From assembly GCA_026014605.1 (NCBI GenBank), contig JAOZIC010000104.1, positions 1 to 5,355 of the forward strand: a stretch of DNA of 5,355 nucleotides, given 5' to 3'. Shown here one piece after another: positions 1 to 5,355 of the stretch. Position 1 is the stretch's first letter; each line of letters opens with the position of its first letter. Made by a program: the position numbers and the translations under genes. The notes under the pieces were generated by a model. It saw nothing but the letters and a program-made list of their open reading frames with translations, ran no database searches and was not told the DNA's origin. This DNA is from Candidatus Bathyarchaeota archaeon. Its GTDB lineage: Archaea; Thermoproteota; Bathyarchaeia; Bathyarchaeales; Bathyarchaeaceae.

Positions 1-38
1 GTGAATACAAAAATGTTGGGGGGTGTTTGTCCCAGTTT
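1..38 (-). terminator. Possible weak terminator or spacer after rps19
   Basis: Reading the minus strand from the rps19 stop codon, a short TGGG (34-31) could pair with CCCA (20-17). Three bases further on comes a run of five T (13-9), the kind of T-tract at which archaeal RNA polymerase often stops. The stem is only 4 bp, and the C-run allows alternative pairings. In many archaea the next gene of the S10 operon, rpl22, would begin here. No convincing start with a ribosome-binding site is visible, but the window ends too soon to exclude one. Confidence 0.2.
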
Positions 39-440
39 TTACTTCAACGGGACATACATTGATGACCTGGATGCACCGATACCTGGTGACCCGTGTCGGA
101 CTGGCTTGTTTGTTATTGAGAATTCGCCAAGGTAGTGTCCAATCATTTCTGCCAAGATTTCTACTGGCGTGAATTCTTTGCCGTTGTGAATCATAAGGTT
201 GACGCCCACCATTTCTGGTAGGATTATCATGTCGCGTGCGTGTGTTTTAGCGACTGGTACGTCTTGTGAAGTTTTTTTGGCGGTTCTTATGTTTTCTAGA
301 AGCGTTCTTTGGGTCTGGTTAAGTCCCCGCATAAGGCTTCTTCTTTGCCTTGATGGCAGTAATTTGATAAACTCGTCCATGGACATGCCTTGCAATTCTT
401 CAATTGAATGTCCGCGATACAGGAATTCTTTCTTAGGCAT
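39..440 (-). CDS. rps19: Small ribosomal subunit protein uS19 (archaeal S19P)
   Basis: This is ribosomal protein uS19 of the 30S head, which in the family contacts 16S rRNA together with uS13 near the A-site tRNA. The C-terminal two thirds carry the family core. From the upstream ATG at 461, these are KTHARDMIILPEMVG (72-86), IHNGKEFTPVEI (91-102), EMIGHYLGEF (105-114), and the glycine- and serine-rich tail ending SMYVPLK. The N-terminal part (EELQGMSMDEFIKLLPSRQRRSL) is the archaeal/eukaryotic-type extension absent from bacterial S19. I place the start at ATG 440 (MPKKEF, 133 residues), not ATG 461 (140 residues). The shorter form begins like archaeal relatives and has a GTGAG ribosome-binding-like sequence just upstream. 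The probable TATA box would also start transcription near 452-457, downstream of ATG 461. In many archaea rpl2 precedes rps19, but here the upstream neighbour is a regulator gene. The identity is very secure; the start is less so. Confidence 0.95.
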   Translation of the reverse strand: MPKKEFLYRGHSIEELQGMSMDEFIKLLPSRQRRSLMRGLNQTQRTLLENIRTAKKTSQDVPVAKTHARDMIILPEMVGVNLMIHNGKEFTPVEILAEMIGHYLGEFSITNKPVRHGSPGIGASRSSMYVPLK

Positions 441-474
441 TTTCTGCTCACTTAACCCCATTGTCGTAACTGGA

Positions 475-489
475 TTTATTAAACATTTC
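475..489 (-). promoter_or_regulatory. Probable archaeal BRE/TATA promoter of rps19
   Basis: On the minus strand a purine-rich GAAATG (489-484), acting as BRE, runs into TTTAATAAA (483-475), a reasonable archaeal TATA box. Archaeal initiation usually falls about 22-27 bases downstream of the box centre, which gives roughly 452-457. That leaves a leader of about 12-17 bases before ATG 440, containing GTGAG, and would exclude ATG 461. The element suggests rps19 has its own promoter independent of the upstream gene. It was found by eye only. Confidence 0.45.
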
Positions 490-561
490 TAAGGTCAAGT
501 CTTTTGGTGCGCTGCTTCGAGATTTGTGCAGACCCATGGAAAACAGGATAAAACATCAAAT

Positions 562-1548
562 TCAGAATGTTGATTTTTGCATGGCTAGAAAAGGTAGACC
601 GTCTGGTATTGGTGGTAATATTGTGGCGTTACATATCTCTTGAACATCGGGTACCGCACTAATTTGTTCTTCCAAATTGAGGAAATGCTCTAAATTCTTT
701 ACACATGAATACACAATATAATCATAGGCTCCAAATGTGTTAAAAATCGCATACACATCTGGAATTTTAGAAATTGTTTTGGTAATTTTGTTTAAATTGC
801 TTTGAGCATTAGCTTTGAGTTTAAACATTGCATCTGCTGGATACCCCAGTTTTGAGGTATTAATCTGAATTGTTGGCAAAATGATATCGTCGCGTCTAAG
901 TCTATTATATCTCCTCATTATGGTGCTAATCGAATTTCCTGTTTTTTTCGCTAAACTGCCAAAGGTTGTCCGACAATTAAAAACAAGTTGTTCGATAATG
1001 GATTTGTCCAACTCATCCAGTTTAATTGAATCCCAATTACTTGTGTTTGCTTCCGTCTTGCTAATATCCCTATTACTTGATGAATCTTCATCAGAAAATA
1101 CTGATAGGTTAGTCATGCTGACTCTGGCACTCGTCCAGATGTCGAAATTTACGCGCATGCACGGCAAACTCCTAACTATTTGTTTAATTTCTTCAAATTC
1201 TTTGTTATTAGTCAGGTGCATAGTTACCATTATGTCTGATTTATTGCCCAATTGATAAACATCGTATAATCCTGGTATTTCTCTTAACCTTTCTATCGTT
1301 GTTTCCTGTTTTTGAAACGGAACTGATAAAGAGATATTCAAATTAATGGAGTAGCCCAACGCTCTGTAATCAATCAAAAGTGTGGATCCAGTTATTATTC
1401 CATTTTTTTCCATTTTTTTGTAATGCTGACAAATTATATCAAGTGATACATTGGTTTCATTTGCAATGTCACTAAATTTTTTGCGACCATCACGAAGTAA
1501 TTGTACTAGAATTTTGGCATCAATGTCATCAATTATCATTGATTTCAA
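562..1548 (-). CDS. Tandem (double-unit) Lrp/AsnC-family transcriptional regulator
   Basis: This 328-residue protein is about twice the usual Lrp/AsnC length (about 150) and consists of two units in a row. Unit 1 has a winged HTH at about 6-52, starting IDDIDAKILVQLLRDGRKKF, then a RAM-like alpha/beta domain at about 66-147. A polar Ser/Asp/Asn-rich linker (about 148-176) leads to unit 2, with an HTH at about 177-223 (LDELDKSIIEQL, recognition-helix region SISTIMRRYNRL) and a RAM-like domain at about 235-312. Lrp proteins bind DNA as dimers or higher oligomers and often sense amino acids or other small molecules. Here one chain could supply both HTHs. The RAM glycine/aspartate motif is clear in unit 2 (FGAYD, 272-276) and altered in unit 1 (LGNKSD, 100-105), so the units may differ in ligand binding. 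The start is TTG 1548 with AGGG six bases upstream; ATG 1539 three codons later is the alternative. The stop is TGA, followed by T-rich sequence. The gene is divergent from the surface-protein gene. The ligand and targets are not evident. Confidence 0.9.
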   Translation of the reverse strand: MKSMIIDDIDAKILVQLLRDGRKKFSDIANETNVSLDIICQHYKKMEKNGIITGSTLLIDYRALGYSINLNISLSVPFQKQETTIERLREIPGLYDVYQLGNKSDIMVTMHLTNNKEFEEIKQIVRSLPCMRVNFDIWTSARVSMTNLSVFSDEDSSSNRDISKTEANTSNWDSIKLDELDKSIIEQLVFNCRTTFGSLAKKTGNSISTIMRRYNRLRRDDIILPTIQINTSKLGYPADAMFKLKANAQSNLNKITKTISKIPDVYAIFNTFGAYDYIVYSCVKNLEHFLNLEEQISAVPDVQEICNATILPPIPDGLPFLAMQKSTF

Positions 1549-1593
1549 ATCTTTCCCTGCGTAAAGCGTGGATTACTTACTCCTGACGAATTG

Positions 1594-1605
1594 ATAAATA
1601 TTTTC
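1594..1605 (-). promoter_or_regulatory. Probable BRE/TATA promoter of the double-Lrp gene
   Basis: On the minus strand GAAA (1605-1602) precedes ATATTTAT (1601-1594), an archaeal BRE plus TATA arrangement. The expected start of transcription is near 1570-1575, giving a leader of about 22-36 bases before TTG 1548 or ATG 1539. A GGAG-like sequence at 1584-1580 lies upstream of that start and is too far from either start codon to be the ribosome-binding site. It was found by eye only. Confidence 0.45.
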
Positions 1606-1642
1606 AATAGAACTTCATTAAAACTAATGCCTAAAAACATTG

Positions 1643-1702
1643 TTAATTTGGAAATTAATTGTCTTAATTGGTATAGTAATTAAGATTATTTTCCATTTAA
1701 TT
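1643..1702. promoter_or_regulatory. Clustered TTAATT motifs with a 24-base palindrome; candidate operator
   Basis: Five copies of TTAATT or its complement AATTAA occur within 60 bases: 1643-1648, 1655-1660, 1664-1669, 1678-1683 (inverted) and 1697-1702. Two of them form a perfect inverted repeat: TCTTAATT (1662-1669), eight bases, then AATTAAGA (1678-1685). The cluster lies between the two divergent promoters. Lrp/AsnC proteins typically bind AT-rich imperfect palindromes, often several in a row, so this is a natural candidate site for the adjacent regulator. AT-rich sequence produces such motifs by chance fairly easily, so the call rests on the perfect arms, the clustering and the position. 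Confidence 0.45.
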
Positions 1703-1712
1703 CTTGTTTATG

Positions 1713-1727
1713 AAAAAAACTTATATT
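1713..1727 (+). promoter_or_regulatory. Probable BRE/TATA promoter of the surface-protein gene
   Basis: Seven A residues (1713-1719), a good BRE, run directly into CTTATATT (1720-1727), a good archaeal TATA box. Transcription should begin about 22-27 bases downstream of the box centre, near 1746-1751. This leaves a leader of about 20-26 bases that includes the GGAG at 1757-1760. The palindromic element at 1662-1685 ends 28 bases upstream of the BRE. A protein bound there could therefore either activate or, by spreading, repress. Confidence 0.5.
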
Positions 1728-1744
1728 CACATGTTCGGATAGCC

Positions 1745-1761
1745 TCTCCAAAAAATGGAGA
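1745..1761 (+). promoter_or_regulatory. Hairpin overlapping the ribosome-binding site
   Basis: TCTCCA (1745-1750) and TGGAGA (1756-1761) are perfect complements separated by five A residues, forming a 6-bp stem with an A5 loop. The 3' arm contains GGAG (1757-1760), the only Shine-Dalgarno-like sequence before ATG 1772, at a rather long spacing of 11 bases. If the transcript includes the whole element, the ribosome-binding site would be partly hidden. The predicted transcription start (about 1746-1751) falls inside the left arm, so the transcript may or may not contain it. Confidence 0.4.
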
Positions 1762-1771
1762 ATAAATAGAA

Positions 1772-4700
1772 ATGAACAAACAAAAAACGAAACAATCAAT
1801 TACAGTTCTGATAACAACATTCTTAGTATGCTTGATGGCATCATCAATAATTGTTAGCGCCGAAGTGATAAAAAATCCGAATACTGAACAAGGAACCACA
1901 TCTTCTGTCCCTGTTTACATGACTGAAAGCAACAGTGCATACTCAGTATCTTCTGCAACATATGGTAACTTGCTAAATGAAGACTACGCGTGGAATGATC
2001 CACACGGTAATACACCTGAACGAACTGGGTACAATCCAGGACCTGCACCAGACAGACCTGATGTAATATTCTATACAGACGAACCTTCTGTTCCCAAGGT
2101 TATCTTAGGAAGCGAAGTTTTGACAACGTCTGATGGAGTGCGCTCTCCATATGTTACTTCATTTTCAGGTCCAGCTATGGCTATGGATGGTCAACTCATA
2201 ATTTCTGGCAAAGTTTGTGTCAACATTAACAACTCTACTACAAGAAGCGCAGTAATTTCTTTAAATCCCCACACTGGCGCAGTAAACTGGGCTAGTCTCA
2301 TAGGAATGGCACCTGCATCTGGAGGTATTGGAACTAGCCTAGGTAGTGGCTCTTCTTATATTTTCAAAGTAGATGACAGCCATTTCTGTACAGTATCTCT
2401 TATCAGTGGTGGATTAATGATGTTCCGCACTGATGGAACTTTCTTGTGGTTGGACAAGGGTATTAGTGCTGGTACATACTACCATGGACTTGTTGTTGCT
2501 CCGGACCCTGTATCAAAGTTATTTGTTACTCGAACTCCGGGTGAACCAGGTTTGGCAACCAACTATTTGTGCTGTTATACACTTGATAATCCTGAAGAAG
2601 ATAGAAGTGTATACAGTTCAACTGGTGCATTTGTGGTCAGTGGACGTAGCCTTTGGAATTATACTATCGATGAAGCTGGTAATACCCCAATACAATGTTA
2701 TGGCGATGGCAGAGTATACATGGCCTCTTACAGTAGTACTAAAGTGTACGCAATAGACGCTGATACTGGTGACAAACTTTGGGAAACCGACATGCCTAGT
2801 TTGAATGGATATATGACTTGTACGGCTGATGGTAAACTCTTTGTGGGTTGCTTAAGCTTCTATATCCATGCATTAGATGTTGAAAATGGTGAGATAATCT
2901 GGCAAAACAAAGATGGCGAAGCAAACCGAGCTTTCAACTCATGGTGTATGAACTATGCTTATGGACGACTCTACTGCCACGACTTGGGCTTTGGTAGAAC
3001 TGGTGCAATGAAATGTCTAGACGGCGAAACAGGCAAAACACTTTGGGCTTCAACAGAACTCAACAATATTGGATATTACACAACTTGCGTAGCTGACGGA
3101 AAAGTCTACGGAATGCAAAGTGACGGCTCCACAGCAACTGGACGAGAAGCAGACCCACTCATGTTTGGGTGTTGGGACGCTTTCACCGGAGAGTTCCTAT
3201 GGGGTATTGAAGAGAGTATAACTTCGCCAATTATCGCGTATGGTTGTCTCTACTTTACCTTGAACGGACACGTCTATGGACTGAGTACTGCTGTCGAGCC
3301 TGAAGACTGGGCTATGTGGCGTGGAAGTATTGAAACTCCAGGTCTTACATTCAGCTCAGGGCCACTCAACCTTGGTGATGGACCTAAATGGACCTTTACT
3401 ACTGGTAGCGGTGTCATTTCTTCACCAGTTGTGTCACAAGGTAAACTCTACATTAACTCCAACGACGGCAATACATACTGTATCAATGCTTACACTGGCG
3501 CAGAAATCTGGAGACATGCAACAAATGAGCCTTTGATGACTTCTTTTGGTTCTACTCCTGCAGTAGCTGATGGCAAAGTCATTGTTGGTCCTGACGATGG
3601 TAATCTCTACATCTTAGACGCTGATAGTGGTACTGAACTAAGCAAAGTGTACATGGGACCCTACAAGAGCGTGCAAATAAGTCTTGGACAGCATGCAATT
3701 CGTGCTTCACCAATAGTCTACAATAACAAAATCTATGTTCCTTCAATACATGACGACAAACTCTATTGTATAGATTTGAATGGAAACGTTGACTGGTCAA
3801 TTACTACTGGCAGAGCAGCCGGTTCAGTTGGAATCGCAGACGGTGCCATATATTTGGTAACAATGACAAATCACTTACTCAAAGTTACGCCCACTGGTTC
3901 AGTAATCTGGGATGTTTCTATTCCTGCCGCTGGAATTGGTTCAAACTCATACACTCCGAACATCGTTGGTGATTATGTCTACATTGGTGTAGTTGCACAG
4001 TACCTGTACGCATATAACGCCACAAATGGAGACCTAATCTACAAAGTTGCACAACCGAGCACAGGCTATGAATCTTCACATGGTAGTGTTACATATGTTC
4101 CTCAATGGACTTCATCTTCTTCAACTTCAGACAGACTCTTCGGTCAAGACGGCACAGGAATGGCAGCCATGAGAGCAGACAACGGTACCAATATTTGGTA
4201 CAGTTGGGGTGGATGGGAAATCTGGCCCTCACCAGTAGTTGCAGGCATAGGCAAAAGTGCAGTAGTTTATTTCGGTTCAGACAGCGGTAGCATACAAGTA
4301 GTAAATGCAGAAACAGGTACACCACTAAGCTGGTACACAACAGGCTCAAACATTGTAGGTTCACCCGCAATCTGGGATGGAAAACTCTACGTTGGTTCAA
4401 CAGACAACAAAGTCTACTGTTTCGAAGACCATAACGACCAAGAGATGGATGTTAGCGTTTCAACAGACAAAACTACTCTAGACTTAGACGACTCTGTAAC
4501 TGTAACTCTACAGTTAACAAAGATTCCCGATGTTAACGTCTACGACGAAATTGGACGCGATGCTCCAGTTCCTGGCTTACCAGATGCAGAAGTACTAGTA
4601 ACATTCACAGACCCCACAGGCACTGAAACAAGTCTCACTGCAACAACTGACAACAATGGTTATGCAAATGTAACATACACTCCCGACGTAGCAGGAACTT

Positions 4701-5188
4701 GGAACGTGATTGGCTGGTATAACGGCATTGACCTACCTGTTTTCAGTTACGGCTATGCATTCAGTGACGTGTTGGAACTATCAGTAGCTGGACCACCACC
4801 TGAAGCATTGATTGCGTCAGTTACTTCGACAAGTGATAGCATAAACGTTGGCGATTCAGTAGTTCTTACCGCAACCACCTCTGGTGGAGTAGCAGACTTC
4901 ACTTATCAGTGGTACACGTATCTCAGTGGAAACGCAGTTCCAATTGCTGATGCAACATCCGCAACATTAACAGTATCACCGAGCACGGAAGGCACATACG
5001 GATACTTCTGTGAAATAACAGACGCCGCAGGACAAGTAGACTCATCAGACACAGCAGAAGTGAAAGTGTACGCAGAAGGCGTTGCAATCGATGGCATCCC
5101 GATGGAATACATCTACGCAATTGTTGCAGCAATTGCAATTGTCGTTGTCTTAGTTGTTGTCTATATGGTGATGAAAAAGCGCAAATAA
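1772..5188 (+). CDS. Secreted, membrane-anchored double PQQ-type beta-propeller protein with Ig-like domains
   Basis: This 1138-residue surface protein has no recognised specific function. Residues 1-30 form a Sec signal peptide (KQKTK start, hydrophobic 10-28, VSA cleavage at 30). Propeller 1 spans about 72-508 and propeller 2 about 510-885. Each opens with a tryptophan-containing segment (AWNDPHG, 73-79; EDWAMWRG, 511-518), and by eye each has about eight blades of the ADGKLYVGS...AxDxxTGxxxW type. The tryptophan-docking motif is clearest at 327-337. A Big_1-like beta-sandwich follows (about 887-1006, with TTDNNGYANVTY at 958-969), then an Ig-like domain (about 1011-1100, YQWY and YGYFCEI). 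A transmembrane helix (about 1113-1134) ends in KKRK, leaving the bulk outside the cell. Six N-X-S/T sequons (N153, N154, N296, N749, N804, N966) suit archaeal N-glycosylation. Propeller 1 holds 13 cysteines against three in propeller 2. PQQ here names the repeat; cofactor binding is not shown. A scaffold, adhesin or binding role is likely. The start ATG is fixed by the signal peptide and the preceding TATA box. Confidence 0.9.
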   Translation: MNKQKTKQSITVLITTFLVCLMASSIIVSAEVIKNPNTEQGTTSSVPVYMTESNSAYSVSSATYGNLLNEDYAWNDPHGNTPERTGYNPGPAPDRPDVIFYTDEPSVPKVILGSEVLTTSDGVRSPYVTSFSGPAMAMDGQLIISGKVCVNINNSTTRSAVISLNPHTGAVNWASLIGMAPASGGIGTSLGSGSSYIFKVDDSHFCTVSLISGGLMMFRTDGTFLWLDKGISAGTYYHGLVVAPDPVSKLFVTRTPGEPGLATNYLCCYTLDNPEEDRSVYSSTGAFVVSGRSLWNYTIDEAGNTPIQCYGDGRVYMASYSSTKVYAIDADTGDKLWETDMPSLNGYMTCTADGKLFVGCLSFYIHALDVENGEIIWQNKDGEANRAFNSWCMNYAYGRLYCHDLGFGRTGAMKCLDGETGKTLWASTELNNIGYYTTCVADGKVYGMQSDGSTATGREADPLMFGCWDAFTGEFLWGIEESITSPIIAYGCLYFTLNGHVYGLSTAVEPEDWAMWRGSIETPGLTFSSGPLNLGDGPKWTFTTGSGVISSPVVSQGKLYINSNDGNTYCINAYTGAEIWRHATNEPLMTSFGSTPAVADGKVIVGPDDGNLYILDADSGTELSKVYMGPYKSVQISLGQHAIRASPIVYNNKIYVPSIHDDKLYCIDLNGNVDWSITTGRAAGSVGIADGAIYLVTMTNHLLKVTPTGSVIWDVSIPAAGIGSNSYTPNIVGDYVYIGVVAQYLYAYNATNGDLIYKVAQPSTGYESSHGSVTYVPQWTSSSSTSDRLFGQDGTGMAAMRADNGTNIWYSWGGWEIWPSPVVAGIGKSAVVYFGSDSGSIQVVNAETGTPLSWYTTGSNIVGSPAIWDGKLYVGSTDNKVYCFEDHNDQEMDVSVSTDKTTLDLDDSVTVTLQLTKIPDVNVYDEIGRDAPVPGLPDAEVLVTFTDPTGTETSLTATTDNNGYANVTYTPDVAGTWNVIGWYNGIDLPVFSYGYAFSDVLELSVAGPPPEALIASVTSTSDSINVGDSVVLTATTSGGVADFTYQWYTYLSGNAVPIADATSATLTVSPSTEGTYGYFCEITDAAGQVDSSDTAEVKVYAEGVAIDGIPMEYIYAIVAAIAIVVVLVVVYMVMKKRK

Positions 5189-5214
5189 GCGCTCACCCCT
5201 TTTTCTTTTTTTTT
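5178..5214 (+). terminator. Hairpin over the stop codon plus T-rich tract; likely terminator
   Basis: AGCGC (5178-5182) and GCGCT (5189-5193) form a perfect 5-bp GC-rich stem whose six-base loop AAATAA contains the TAA stop codon. It is followed by T5 (5200-5204), one C, and T9 (5206-5214). T-tracts alone terminate many archaeal transcripts, so termination here is likely whether or not the stem matters. The T9 runs straight into A8 (5215-5222), so the opposite strand also has a T-tract and the site could work in both directions. Confidence 0.6.
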
Positions 5215-5222
5215 AAAAAAAA

Positions 5223-5355
5223 TTGCTGAAAAACCAGAACTGAGTGCTAAAAAGGCTTCGAGGAAATATCAGACTTTGTTAATAGTGTTCAGGTTTCTAA
5301 AGGTTTTCCTGTCACATCACCTTAAAGCCTTGGCAAAACTCAATCAACGGATAAA
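5223..5355. other. Non-coding tail with nested inverted repeats
   Basis: No reading frame of useful length with a start codon is present on either strand, and I see no tRNA-like cloverleaf. Two nested inverted repeats are visible: AAGGCTT (5252-5258) with AAGCCTT (5325-5331), and inside it AGGAAA (5261-5266) with TTTCCT (5305-5310). They could shape a structured transcript or be chance. A gene entering from the right on the minus strand could have its last codons here, but too little is visible to call one. Confidence 0.3.

Noticed and set aside
199..492. Open frame of 97 codons on the plus strand
   Set aside because: It lies almost wholly antisense to rps19, whose minus-strand protein is clearly real. 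The translated plus-strand protein has no recognisable domain.
881..1255. Open frame of 124 codons on the plus strand
   Set aside because: It is antisense to the double-Lrp gene. Its leucine/serine-rich protein is the expected by-product of the opposite strand.
1549..1771. Small RNA or riboswitch in the divergent intergenic region
   Set aside because: The predicted leaders of both genes are only about 20-36 bases, too short for a known riboswitch. The palindrome lies upstream of both predicted transcription starts.
1708..1899. 63-codon minus-strand frame across the start of the surface-protein gene
   Set aside because: It overlaps the probable promoter and signal peptide. Its hydrophobic look is the reverse complement of the AT-rich signal-peptide region.
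4089..4400. Open frame of 103 codons on the minus strand, and smaller frames at 3579-3800, 4906-5112 and 4923-5138
   Set aside because: All are antisense to the surface-protein gene, have low-complexity Leu/Arg/Cys-rich translations, and lack a promoter or ribosome-binding site.
1772..5188. PQQ-dependent dehydrogenase enzyme
   Set aside because: The repeats are of the PQQ propeller type, but I could not find a convincing set of cofactor- and Ca2+-binding residues. A second propeller, Ig-like domains and a membrane anchor fit a surface binding or scaffold protein better.
5223..5355. 3' end of a convergent gene on the minus strand
   Set aside because: All three minus-strand frames hit stops within the last few dozen codons, and the one short open stretch (ending near 5312) shows no recognisable protein sequence.
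1..5355. Mobile element, CRISPR array, or defence system
   Set aside because: No transposase, integrase, nuclease, regularly spaced direct repeats or target-site duplications are visible. All three genes are ordinary host-type genes.

Overview
The window looks like a piece of an archaeal chromosome, probably from a Bathyarchaeia-like (Thermoproteota/TACK) lineage. The evidence is an archaeal-type ribosomal protein uS19, an Lrp/AsnC-type regulator, a long cell-surface beta-propeller protein with an archaeal-style signal peptide and C-terminal membrane anchor, and upstream regions that read as BRE/TATA promoters with no bacterial -35/-10 pairs. The phylum is inferred from the general look of the proteins, not from a search.

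Layout from left to right: (1) uS19 (rps19) on the minus strand, probably starting at 440, with its own TATA-like promoter at 475-489. (2) A spacer of about 100 bases. (3) A minus-strand gene, 562-1548, encoding a 328-residue protein made of two consecutive Lrp/AsnC units, each a winged helix-turn-helix plus a RAM-like ligand/oligomerisation domain, joined by a polar linker. (4) A 223-base AT-rich divergent intergenic region (1549-1771) with a probable promoter for each flanking gene and, between them, a cluster of TTAATT motifs that includes a 24-base palindrome. A small hairpin overlaps the ribosome-binding site of the rightward gene. (5) A plus-strand gene, 1772-5188, encoding a 1138-residue secreted, membrane-anchored protein with two PQQ-type beta-propellers, two Ig-like/beta-sandwich domains and a C-terminal transmembrane helix. 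(6) A hairpin spanning its stop codon followed by a T-rich tract, a likely terminator. (7) About 130 bases with no recognisable gene.

The one regulatory hypothesis the sequence supports is local control. The double-Lrp gene and the surface-protein gene are divergently transcribed, and the palindromic AT-rich element between their promoters is a plausible binding site for the double-Lrp protein. It could control itself, its neighbour, or both. The ribosomal protein gene looks functionally unrelated. I see no mobile element, CRISPR array, tRNA, rRNA or defence-type cluster. The window is mostly ordinary, and the divergent regulator/surface-protein pair is its most interesting part.
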